DNA of 64,000 nt from Aradus depressus (taxonomy: Eukaryota; Arthropoda; Insecta; Hemiptera; Aradidae), in NCBI GenBank assembly GCA_963662175.1, contig OY759227.1, positions 4,558,501 to 4,622,500 on the forward strand, given 5' to 3'. A program made the position numbers and the translations under genes. Shown one piece after another: positions 11,867 to 22,394 of the stretch (positions within the stretch are counted from its first letter, which is position 1; each line of letters begins with the position of its first letter). Under the pieces are notes generated by a model. That model was not told the origin of the DNA. It saw only the letters and a list, made by a program, of their open reading frames with translations, and did not search any database.

Positions 11867-13624
11867 GGACTTTCTCGAATCTTTAATGTATTTCCGATCT
11901 ACAAGTATACGTCAAATTGCATTACTCCCGAATTGGAGACAAAGGAGGTAAAGCTCATGGAACACTTATCGCCAGAAACGGCAGTCATTTCAAAATGTCA
12001 GTCAACCGAAATGTTGGTGAGTGCTGGGGTGTTCGATATCCTTATTTCGAACACAACTTGTAGATTTAGCGTGATATTTTCATGAGGGACTTTCTGGAAT
12101 TATTAGTGTATTTCTGATATACAAGTATACATCAAATTGCATTACTCCAGAATAAAAGAGAAAGGTGGTAAAGCTCATGGAACACTTATCGCCAGTAACG
12201 GCAGCCATTTCAAAATGTCAGTAAACCGAAATGTTGGTGAGTGCTGGTGTGTTCGATATCCTTATTTCGAACACAACTTGTAGATTTAGAGTGTTATTTT
12301 CTTGAAGGACTTTCTCGAATCTTTAATGTATTTCCGATCTAAAAGTATACATGAAATTGCATTACTCCAGAATAAAAGACAAAGGTGGTAAAGCTCATGG
12401 AACACTCATCGCCAGTAACGGCAGTCATTTCAAAATGTCAGTGAACCGAAATGTATGTGAGTGCTGGGGTGTTCGATATCCTTATTTCGAACACAACTTG
12501 TAGATTTAAAGTGATATTTTCTTGAGGGACTTTCTCGAATCTTTAATGTATTTCCGATCGACAAGTATACGTCAAATTGCATTACTCCAGAATTAGAGAC
12601 AAAGGAGGTAAAGCTCATGGAACACTTATCGCCAGTAACGGTAGCCATTTCAAAATATCAGTGAACCGAAAAGTTGGTGAGTGCTGGGGTGTTCGATATC
12701 CTTGTTTCGAACAAAACTTGTAGATTTAGAGTAATATTTTCTGGAGGGACTTTCTCGAATCTCTGATGTATTTCCAATCTACAAGTATACATCAAATTGC
12801 ATTACTCCAGAATAAAAGACAAAGGTGGTAAAGCTCATGGAACACTTATCGCCAGTAACGACAGCCATTTCAAAATGTCAGTGAACCGAAATGTTGGTGA
12901 GTGCTGCGGTGTTCGATATTCTTATTTCGAACACAACTTGTAGATTTAGTGTGATATTTTCTTGAGGGCTTTCTCGAATTTTTAATGTATTTCCGATCTA
13001 CGAGTATACATCAAATTGCATTACTGCAGAATAAAAGACAAAGGTGGTAAAGCTGATGGAACACTTATCGCCAGTACCGGCAGCCATTTCAAAATGTCAG
13101 TGAACCGAAATATTGGTGAGTGCTGGGGTGTTCGATATCCTTATTTCGAACACAACTTGTAGATTTAGCGTGATATTTTCTTGAGGGACTTTCTCGAATC
13201 TATGATGTATTTCCGATCTACAAGTATACGTCAAATTGCATTACTCCAGAATAAAAGACATAGGTGGTAAAGCTCATGGAACACTTATCGCCAGTAACGG
13301 CAGCCATTTCAAAATGTCACTGAACAGAAATGTATGTGAGTGCTGGGGTGTTCGATATCCTTATTTCGAACACAACTTGTAGATTTAGAGTGATATTTTC
13401 TTGAGGGACTTTCTGGAATTATTAGTGTATTTCCGATCTACAAGTATAGATCATATTGCATATCTATTGAAAAAAAGACAATGAGGTAAGGATCATGGAA
13501 CACTTATCGCCAGTAACGGCAGCCATTTCGAAATGTCAGTGAACCGAAATGTTGGTGAGTGCTGGTGTGTTCGATATCCTTATTTCGAACACAACTTGTA
13601 GATTTAGCGTGATATTTTCTTGAG
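11867..13624. repeat. 8-mer higher-order repeat, copy 8
   Basis: Complete A-to-H unit of 1758 bp. Private variants are GATTTAAAGTG at the C tail, GATCGACAAG in D, GACATAGGTGG in G and AAGGATCATGG in H. The first two remove stops on the minus strand and so create a 72-codon open frame at 12430-12648 that other copies lack. Confidence 0.95.
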
Positions 13625-14284
13625 GGACTTTCTCGAATCTTTAATGTATTTCCGATCTACAAGTATACGTCAAATTGCATTACTCCCGAATTAGAGACAA
13701 AGGAGGTAAAGCTCATGGAACACTTATCGCCAGAAACGGCAGTCATTTCAAAATGTCAGTCAACCGAAATGTTGGTGAGTGCTGGGGTGTTCGATATCCT
13801 TATTTCGAACACAACTTGTAGATTTAGCGTGATATTTTCATGAGGGACTTTCTGGAATTATTTGTGTATTTCCGATATACAAGTATACATCAAATTGCAT
13901 TACTCCAGAATAAAAGAGAAAGGTGGTAAAGCTCATGGAACACTTATCGCCAGAAACGGCAGTCATTTCAAAATGTCAGTCAACCGAAATGTTGGTGAGT
14001 GCTGGGGTGTTCGATATCCTTATTTCGAACACAACTTGTAGATTTAGAGTGTTATTTTCTTGAAGGACTTTCTCGAATCTTTAATGTATTTCCGATCTAA
14101 AAGTATACATGAAATTGCATTACTCCAGAATAAAAGACAAAGGTGGTAAAGCTCATGGAACACTCATCGCCAGTAACGGCAGTCATTTCAAAATGTCAGT
14201 GAACCGAAATGTATGTGAGTGCTGGGGTGTTCGATATCCTTATTTCGAACACAACTTGTAGATTTAGAGTGATATTTTCTTGAG
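13625..14284. repeat. Broken ninth copy of the 8-mer (A, B/A hybrid, C)
   Basis: Starts as A (13625). Then comes a B monomer (13845) whose second half is A-like (AGAAACGGCAGTC, CAGTCAACC), then C (14065). The D that follows at 14285 belongs to the 870 bp duplication, and the F-G-H end of the unit is missing. The regular 1758 bp HOR stops here. Confidence 0.88.
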
Positions 14285-14504
14285 GGACTTTCTCGAATCT
14301 TTAATGTATTTCCGATCTACAAGTATACGTCAAATTGCATTACTCCAGAATAAGAGACAAAGGAGGTAAAGCTCATGGAACACTTATCGCCAGTAACGGT
14401 AGCCATTTCAAAATATCAGTGAACCGAAAAGTTGGTGAGTGCTGGGGTGTTCGATATCCTTGTTTCGAACAAAACTTGTAGATTTAGAGTAATATTTTCT
14501 GGAG

Positions 14505-14722
14505 GGACTTTCTCGAATCTCTGATGTATTTCCAATCTACAAGTATACATCAAATTGCATTACTCCAGAATAAAAGACAAAGGTGGTAAAGCTCATGGAA
14601 CACTTATCGCCAGTAACGGCAGTCATTTCAAAATGTCAGTGAACCGAAATGTTGATGAGTGCTGTAGGATTTAATTCCCCTATTTCGCACGCAACTTGTT
14701 TTTAAAATAATATTATCTGTAG
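14505..14722. repeat. E/I hybrid divergent monomer
   Basis: Begins as a normal E (CTCTGATG, CCAATCTAC). After the core it becomes a divergent I end: GTTGATGAG, GCTGTAGGATTTAATTCCCC, TTTCGCACGC, then TTTTTAAAATAATATTATC. The palindromic GTTCGATAT arm is gone. Length is 218 bp. Similar ends are at 15375-15592, 19546-19763 and 58660-58877. Confidence 0.9.
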
Positions 14723-14935
14723 GGACTTTCACAAATTTTTCGTGTTTTTCCGACCTACAAGTATACATCAAAGTGCATTACTCCAGAATAAAAGACAAAG
14801 GTGGTGAGGCTCATGGAAGACTTATCACCAGTAACGGCAGCCATTTCACAAAGTCAGTGAACCGAAATGTTAATGAGTGCTGTGGGCTTCCTATTTCGAA
14901 CGCAACTTGTACATTTAGAGTGATATTTTCTGGAG
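14723..14935. repeat. Divergent J monomer (213 bp)
   Basis: Recognised by TTTCACAAATTTTTCGTG at its start, ATCAAAGTGC, GGTGGTGAGGC, GGAAGACTTATCACC and GCTGTGGGCTTCC. The last replaces the longer normal stretch and deletes the left dyad arm. A 60-codon open frame (14773-14955) spans most of it and reads into the next monomer; I regard it as a by-product. Confidence 0.92.
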
Positions 14936-15154
14936 GGACTTTCTGGAATTATTAATGTATTTCCGATCTACAAGTATAGATCATATTGCATATCTATTGA
15001 AAAAAAGACAATGAGTTAAGGCTCATGGAACACTTATCGCCAGAAACGGCAGTCATTTCAAAATGTCAGTCAACCGAAATGTTGGTGAGTGCTGGGGTGT
15101 TCGATATCCTTATTTCGAACACAACTTGTAGATTTAGAGTGATATTTTCTTGAG

Positions 15155-16024
15155 GGACTTTCTCGAATCTTTAATGTATTTCCGATCTACAAGTATACGT
15201 CAAATTGCATTACTCCAGAATAAGAGACAAAGGAGGTAAAGCTCATGGAACACTTATCGCCAGTAACGGTAGCCATTTCAAAATATCAGTGAACCGAAAA
15301 GTTGGTGAGTGCTGGGGTGTTCGATATCCTTGTTTCGAACAAAACTTGTAGATTTAGAGTAATATTTTCTGGAGGGACTTTCTCGAATCTCTGATGTATT
15401 TCCAATCTACAAGTATACATCAAATTGCATTACTCCAGAATAAAAGACAAAGGTGGTAAAGCTCATGGAACACTTATCGCCAGTAACGGCAGTCATTTCA
15501 AAATGTCAGTGAACCGAAATGTTGATGAGTGCTGTAGGATTTAATTCCCCTATTTCGCACGCAACTTGTTTTTAAAATAATATTATCTGTAGGGGCTTTC
15601 ACAAATTTTTCGTGTTTTTCCGACCTACAAGTATACATCAAAGTGCATTACTCCAGAATAAAAGACAAAGGTGGTGAGGCTCATGGAAGACTTATCACCA
15701 GTAACGGCAGCCATTTCACAAAGTCAGTGAACCAAAATGTTAATGAGTGCTGTGGGCTTCCTATTTCGAACGCAACTTGTACATTTAGAGTGATATTTTC
15801 TGGAGGGACTTTCTGGAATTATTAATGTATTTCCGATCTACAAGTATAGATCATATTGCATATCTATTGAAAAAAAGACAATGAGTTAAGGCTCATGGAA
15901 CACTTATCGCCAGAAACGGCAGTCATTTCAAAATGTCAGTCAACCGAAATGTTGGTGAGTGCTGGGGTGTTCGATATCCTTATTTCGAACACAACTTGTA
16001 GATTTAGCGTGATATTTTCATGAG
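15155..16024. repeat. 870 bp tandem duplication, copy 2
   Basis: Repeats the D, E/I, J, H-like series (15155, 15375, 15593, 15806). Differences from copy 1 include GGGGCTTTC for GGGACTTTC at the J start, AACCAAAATG for AACCGAAATG within J, and the tail of the last monomer, which is CGTGATATTTTCATGAG here. Confidence 0.93.
15593..15805. repeat. Divergent J monomer (213 bp), second
   Basis: Duplicate of the J at 14723, 870 bp downstream. It has one visible coding-frame difference (AACCAAAATG), which changes Arg to Gln in the incidental open frame. Confidence 0.92.
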
Positions 16025-17564
16025 GGACTTTCTCGAATCTTTAATGTATTTCCGATCTACAAGTATACATGAAATTGCATTACTCCAGTATAAAAGAGAA
16101 AGGTGGTAAAGCTCATGGAACACTTATCGCCAGTAACGGCAGCCATTTCAAAATATCAGTGAACCGATAAGTTGGTGAGTGCTGGGGTGTTCGATATCCT
16201 TGTTTCGAACAAAACTTGTAGATTTAGAGTAATATTTTCTGGAGGGACTTTCTCGAATCTCTGATGTATTTCCAATCTACAAGTATACATCAAATTGCAT
16301 TACTCCAGAATAAAAGACAAAGGTGGTAAAGCTCATGGAACACTTATCGCCAGAAACGGCAGTCATTTCAAAATGTCAGTCAACCGAAATGTTGGTGAGT
16401 GCTGGGGTGTTCGATATCCTTATTTCGAACACAACTTGTAGATTTAGCGTGATATTTTCATGAGGGACTTTCTGGAATTATTAGTGTATTTCCGATATAC
16501 AAGTATACATCAAATTGCATTACTCCAGAATAAAAGAGAAAGGTGGTAAAGCTCATGGAACGCTTATCGCCAGTAACGGCAGCCATTTCAAAATGTCAGT
16601 AAACCGAAATGTTGGTGAGTGCTGGTGTGTTCGATATCCTTATTTCGAACACAACTTGTAGATTTAGAGTGTTATTTTCTTGAAGGACTTTCTCGAATCT
16701 TTAATGTATTTCCGATCTAAAAGTATACATGAAATTGCATTACTCCAGAATAAAAGACAAAGGTGGTAAAGCTCATGGCACACTCATCGCCAGTAACGGC
16801 AGTCATTTCAAAATGTCAGTGAACCGAAATGTATGTGAGTGCTGGGGTGTTCGATATCCTTATTTCGAACACAACTTGTAGATTTAGAGTGATATTTTCT
16901 TGAGGGACTTTCTCGAATCTTTAATGTATTTCCGATCTACAAGTATACGTCAAATTGCATTACTCCAGAATTAGAGACAAAGGAGGTAAAGCTCATGGAA
17001 CACTTATCGCCAGTAACGGTAGCCATTTCAAAATATCAGTGAACCGAAAAGTTGGTGAGTGCTGGGGTGTTCGATATCCTTATTTCGAACACAACTTGTA
17101 GATTTAGCGTGATATTTTCATGAGGGACTTTCTGGAATTATTAGTGTATTTCCGATATACAAGTATACATCAAATTGCATTACTCCAGAATAAAAGAGAA
17201 AGGTGGTAAAGCTCATGGAACACTTATCGCCAGTAACGGCAGCCATTTCAAAATGTCAGTAAACCGAAATGTTGGTGAGTGCTGGTGTGTTCGATATCCT
17301 TATTTCGAACACAACTTGTAGATTTATAGTGTTATTTTCTTGAAGGACTTTCTCGAATCTTTAATGTATTTCCGATCTAAAAGTATACATGAAATTGCAT
17401 TACTCCAGAATAAAAGACAAAGGTGGTAAAGCTCATGGAACACTGATCGCCAGTAACGACAGCCATTTCAAAATGTCAGTGAACCGAAATGTTGGTGAGT
17501 GCTGCGTCGTTCGATATCCTTATTTCGAACACAACTTGTAGATTTAGAGTGATATTTTCTTGAG
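16025..17564. repeat. Shuffled monomer block with an internal 660 bp repeat
   Basis: Monomers start at 16025 (C/B/D hybrid), 16245 (E/A hybrid), 16465 (B), 16685 (C), 16905 (D/A hybrid), 17125 (B) and 17345 (C/E hybrid). B-C-D/A followed by B-C gives a partial 660 bp tandem repeat. Most monomers are chimeric: the first half is of one class and the second half of another, switching within the invariant core around CACTTATCGCCAG. Confidence 0.88.
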
Positions 17565-18446
17565 GGACTTTCTGGAATTATTAGTGTATTTCCGATATAC
17601 AAGTATAGATCATAATGCATATCTCCTGAAATAAAAGACAGAGGTGCTACAGCTCATGGATCAATTATCGCCAGTAACGGCAGCCATTTCGAAATGTCAG
17701 TGAACCGAAATGTTGGTGAGTGCTGGGGTGTTCGATATCCTTATTTCGAACACATCTTGTAGATTTAGCGTGATATTTTCACGAGGGACTTCCTGGAATT
17801 ATTAGTGTATTTCCGATATACAAGTATAGATCATAATGCATATCTCCTGAAATAAAAGACAGAGGTGCTACAGCTCATGGAACACTTATCGCCAGTAACG
17901 GCAGTCATTTCAAAATGTCAGTGAACCTAAATGTTGGTGAGTGCTGGGGTGTGCGATATCCTTATTTCGAACACAACTTGTAGATTTAGAGTGATATTTC
18001 CTTGAGGGACTTTCTGGAATTATTAGTGTAGTTCCGATCTACAAGTATAGATCATATTGCATATCTATTGAAAAAAAGACAATGAGGTAAGGCTCATGGA
18101 ACACTTATCGCCAGTAACGGCAGCCATTTCGAAATGTCAGTGAACCGAAATGTTGGTGAGTGCTGGGGTGTTCGATATCCTTATTTCGAACACAACTTGT
18201 AGATTTAGCGTGATATTTTCATGAGGGACTTTCTGGAATTTTTAGTGTATTTCCGATATACAAGTATAGATCATAATGCATATCTCCTGAAATAAAAGAC
18301 AGAGGTGCTACAGCTCATGGATCAATTATCGCCAGTAACGGCAGCCAATTCAAAATGTCAGTGAACCTAAATGTTGGTGAGTGCTGGGGTGTGCGATATC
18401 CTTATTTCGAACACAACTTGTAGATTTAGAGTGATATTTCCTTGAG
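17565..18446. repeat. K-type monomers (221 bp) with one H
   Basis: K monomers start at 17565, 17786 and 18226; an H-like monomer with TGTAGTTCCG is at 18007. K is defined by ATAATGCATATCTCC, GAAATAAAAGACAGAGG, GGTGCTACAGC and, in the first and third, GGATCAATTATC. The second K has a standard core (GGAACACTTATC), so K variation also recombines at the core. Confidence 0.9.
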
Positions 18447-19545
18447 GGACTTTCTGGAATTATTAGTGTATTTCCGATCTACAAGTATACATCAACATGC
18501 ATTACTCCAGAATAAATGACAAAGGTGGTAAAGCTCATGGAACACTTATCGCCAGTAACGGCAGCCATTTCAAAATGTCAGTGAACCGAAATGTTGGTGA
18601 GTACTGGTGTGTTCGATATCCTTATTTCGAACCCAACTTGTAGATTTAGAGTGATATTTTCTTGAGGGACTTTCTGGAATTATTAGTGTATTTCCGATCT
18701 ACAAGTATAGATCATATTGCATATCTATTGAAAAAAAGACAATGAGGTAAGGCTCATGGAACACTTATCGCCAGTGACGGCAGCCATTTCGAAATGTCAG
18801 TGAACCGAAATGTTGGTGAGTGCTGGTGTGTTCGATATCCTTATTTCGAACACAACTTGTAGATTTAGCGTGATATTTTCTTGAGGGACTTTCTCGAATC
18901 TTTAATGTATTTCCGATCTACAAGTATACGTCAAATTGCATTACTCCAGAATTAGAGACAAAGGAGGTAAAGCTCATGGAACACTTATCGCCAGAAACGG
19001 CAGTCATTTCAAAATGTCAGTCAACCGAAATGTTGGTGAGTGCTGGGGTGTTCGATATCCTTATTTCGAACACAACTTGTAGATTTAGCGTGATATTTTC
19101 ATGAGGGACTTTCTGGAATCATTAGTGTATTTCCGATATACAAGTGTACATCAAATTGCATTACTCCAGAATAAAAGAGAAAGGTGGTAAAGCTCATGGA
19201 ACACTTATCGCCAGTAACGGCAGCCATTTCAAAATGTCAGTAAACCGAAATGTATGTGAGTGCTGGGGTGTTCGATATCCTTATTTCGAACACAACTTGT
19301 AGATTTAGAGTGATATTTTCTTGAGGGACTTTCTCGAATCTTTAATGAATTTCCGATCTACAAGTATACGTCAAATTGCATTACTCCAGAATTAGAGACA
19401 AAGGAGGTAAAGCTCATGGAACACTTATCGCCAGTAACGGTAGCCATTTCAAAATATCAGTGAACCGAAAAGTTGGTGAGTGCTGGGGTGTTCGATATCC
19501 TTGTTTCGAACAAAACTTGTAGATTTAGAGTAATATTTTCTGGAG
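18447..19545. repeat. Mosaic of L, H, A, B and D monomers
   Basis: Starts at 18447 (L, ATCAACATGC and AATAAATGAC), 18667 (H), 18886 (A), 19106 (B start with a C/G-like end) and 19326 (D). The H-A-B order resembles the 8-mer HOR of the left part, but the C monomer is collapsed into the B. Confidence 0.88.
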
Positions 19546-19763
19546 GGACTTTCTCGAATCTCTGATGTATTTCCAATCTACAAGTATACATCAAATTGCA
19601 TTACTCCAGAATAAAAGACAAAGGTGGTAAAGCTCATGGAAGACTTATCACCAGGAACGGCAGCCATTTCACAATGTCAGTGAACCGAAATGTTGATGAG
19701 TGCTGTAGGATTTAATTCCCCTATTTCGCACGCAACTTGTTTTTAAAATAATATTATCTGTAG
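19546..19763. repeat. E/I hybrid divergent monomer
   Basis: Normal E start, then GGAAGACTTATCACCAGG and the I end (GTAGGATTTAATTCCCC, TTTCGCACGC). 218 bp. It precedes a J monomer, as in the 870 bp block, so E/I plus J travel as a pair. Confidence 0.9.
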
Positions 19764-19976
19764 GGACTTTCACAAATTTTTCGTGTATTTCCGACCTACA
19801 AGTATACATCAAAGTGCATTACTCCAGAATAAAAGACAAAGGTGGTGAGGCTCATGGAAGACTTATCACCAGTAACGGCAGCCATTTCACAAAGTCAGTG
19901 AACCGAAATGTTAATGAGTGCTGTGGGCTTCCTATTTCGAACGCAACTTGTACATTTAGAGTGATATTTTCTGGAG
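19764..19976. repeat. Divergent J monomer (213 bp), third
   Basis: Has the J markers TTTCACAAATTTTTCGTG, ATCAAAGTGC, GGTGGTGAGGC and GCTGTGGGCTTCC. It keeps the general TATTTCCG, where the two earlier J copies have TTTTTCCG. Confidence 0.92.
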
Positions 19977-20636
19977 GGACTTTCTGGAATTATTAGTGTA
20001 TTTCCGATCTACAAGTATAGATCATATTGCATATCTCCTGAATAAAAGACAATGAGGTAAAGCTCATGGAACACTGATCGCCAGTAACGACAGCCATTTC
20101 GAAATGTCAGTGAACCGAAATGTTGGTGAGTGCTGGGGTGTTCGATATCCTTATTTCGAACACATCTTGTAGATTTAGCGTGATATTTTCATGAGGGACT
20201 TCCTGGAATTATTAGTGTATTTCCGATATACAAGTATAGATCATAATGCATATCTCCTGAAATAAAAGACAGAGGTGCTACAGCTCATGGAACACTTATC
20301 GCCAGAAACGGCAGTCATTTCAAAATGTCAGTCAACCGAAATGTTGGTGAGTGCTGGGGTGTTCGATATCCTTATTTCGAACACAACTTGTAGATTTAGC
20401 GTGATATTTTCATGAGGGACTTTCTCGAATCTTTAATGTATTTCCGATCTACAAGTATACATGAAATTGAATTACTCCAGAATAAAAGAGAAAGGTGGTA
20501 AAGCTCATGGAACACTTATCGCCAGTAACGGCAGCCATTTCAAAATGTCAGTGAACCGAAATGTTGGTGAGTGCTGGTGTGTTCGATATCCTTATTTCGA
20601 ACACAACTTGTAGATTTAGAGTGTTATTTTCTTGAA
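19977..20636. repeat. M, K/A and C/B monomers
   Basis: M 19977 (219 bp; GATCATATTGCATATCTCC, AACGACAGCC), a K/A hybrid 20196 (221 bp) and a C/B hybrid 20417. A K/A then C/B pair of the same kind recurs at 47003-47443. Confidence 0.87.
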
Positions 20637-21953
20637 GGACTTTCTCGAATCTTTAATGTAATTCCGATCTACAAGTATACATGAAATTGCATTACTCCAG
20701 AATAAAAGACAAAGGTGGTAAAGCTCATGGAACACTCATCGCCAGTAACGGCAGTCATTTCAAAATGTCAGTGAACCTAAATGTTGGTGAGTTCTGGGGT
20801 GTGCGATATCCTTATTTCGAACACAACTTGTAGATTTAGAGTGATATTTCCTTGAGGGACTTTCTGGAATTATTAGTGTAGTTCCGATCTACAAGTATAG
20901 ATCATATTGCATATCTATTGAAAAAAAGACAATGAGGTAAGGCTCATGGAACACTTATCGCCAGTAACGGCAGCCATTTCGAAATGTCAGTGAACCGAAA
21001 TGTTGGTGAGTGCTGGGGTGTTCGATATCCTTATTTCGAACACAACTTGTAGATTTAGCGTGGTATTTTCATGAGGGACTTTCTGGAATTTTTAGTGTAT
21101 TTCCGATATACAAGTATAGATCATAATGCATATCTCCTGAATAAAAGACAAAGGTGGTAAGGCTCTAGGAACACTTATCGCCAGTAACGGCAGCCATTTC
21201 AAAATGTCACTGAACAGAAATGTATGTGAGTGCTGGGGTGTTCGATATCCTTATTTCGAACACAACTTGTAGATTTAGAGTGATATTTTCTTGAGGGACT
21301 TTCTGGAATTATTAGTGTATTTCCGATCTACAAGTATAGATCATATTGCATATCTATTGAAAAAAAAACAATGAGGTAAGGCTCATGGAACACTTATCGC
21401 CAGTAACAGCAGCCATTTCGAAATGTCAGTGAACCGAAATGTTGGTGAGTGCTGGTGTGTTCGATATCCTTATTTCGAACACAACTTGTAGATTTAGAGT
21501 GTTATTTTCTTGAAGGACTTTCTCGAATCTTTAATGTAATTCCGATCTACAAGTATACATGAAATTGCATTACTCCAGAATAAAAGACAAAGGTGGTAAA
21601 GCTCATGGAACACTCATCGCCAGTAACGGCAGTCATTTCAAAATGTCAGTGAACCTAAATGTTGGTGAGTTCTGGGGTGTGCGATATCCTTATTTCGAAC
21701 ACAACTTGTAGATTTAGAGTGATATTTCCTTGAGGGACTTTCTGGAATTATTAGTGTAGTTCCGATCTACAAGTATAGATCATATTGCATATCTATTGAA
21801 AAAAAGACAATGAGGTAAGGCTCATGGAACACTTATCGCCAGTAACGGCAGCCATTTCGAAATGTCAGTGAACCGAAATGTTGGTGAGTGCTGGGGTGTT
21901 CGATATCCTTATTTCGAACACAACTTGTAGATTTAGCGTGATATTTTCATGAG
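20637..21953. repeat. 878 bp partial tandem duplication (C, H, K/G, H, then C, H)
   Basis: Starts at 20637 (C with GTAATTCCG), 20857 (H with TGTAGTTCC), 21076 (K/G hybrid with GGCTCTAGG), 21296 (H), then C and H again at 21515 and 21735, exactly 878 bp on. The rare variants GAGTTCTGGGGTGTGCG and GTAATTCCG are shared by both C copies, which supports a recent duplication. Confidence 0.9.
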
Positions 21954-22394
21954 GGACTTTCTGGAATTTTTAGTGTATTTCCGATATACAAGTATAGATC
22001 ATAATGCATATCTCCTGAAATAAAAGACAGAGGTGCTACAGCTCATGGATCAATTATCGCCAGTAGCGGCAGCCAATTCAAAATGTCAGTGAACCTAAAT
22101 GTTGGTGAGTGCTGGGGTGTGCGATATCCTTATTTCGAACACAACTTGTAGATTTAGAGTGATATTTCCTTGAGGGACTTTCTGGAATTATTAGTGTATT
22201 TCCGATCTACAAGTATACATCAACATGCATTACTCCAGAATAAATGACAAAGGTGGTAAAGCTCATGGAACACTTATCGCCAGTAACGGCAGCCATTTCA
22301 AAATGTCAGTGAACCGAAATGTTGGTGAGTACTGGTGTGTTCGATATCCTTATTTCGAACCCAACTTGTAGATTTAGAGTGTTATTTTCTTGAA
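21954..22394. repeat. K-L pair
   Basis: K at 21954 (221 bp, GGATCAATTATC, AACCTAAATG, GTGCG) and L at 22175 (ATCAACATGC, AATAAATGAC, GAGTACTGG, GAACCCAAC). The same pair with the same linked variants is at 18226-18666 and, slightly changed, at 47664-48105. Confidence 0.9.

Larger units (their letters stand above)
14285..15154. repeat. 870 bp tandem duplication, copy 1 (D, E/I, J, H-like)
   Basis: Four monomers: D 14285 (with GAATAAGAGAC), an E/I hybrid 14505 (218 bp), the divergent J 14723 (213 bp) and an H-like monomer 14936 with an A-type second half. The same four recur from 15155 at an offset of exactly 870. Confidence 0.93.

Noticed and set aside
1..14284. CRISPR array, suggested by regular spacing
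   Set aside because: The repeated unit is 220 bp and fills the whole period. There are no short repeats separated by unique spacers and no cas genes.
14690..14722. AT-rich TTTTTAAAATAATATTATC of I monomers as a promoter or TATA element
   Set aside because: It is only a divergent monomer end with no gene downstream; no evidence for transcription can be read from it.
14773..14955. Recurrent 60-codon plus-strand open frame in J monomers (also near 15643, 19814, 58928, 60019, 60670, 61321 and 62852)
   Set aside because: It lies wholly in satellite, recurs only because the J monomer recurs, has no recognisable domain, and its conservation is no better than that of the surrounding repeat.
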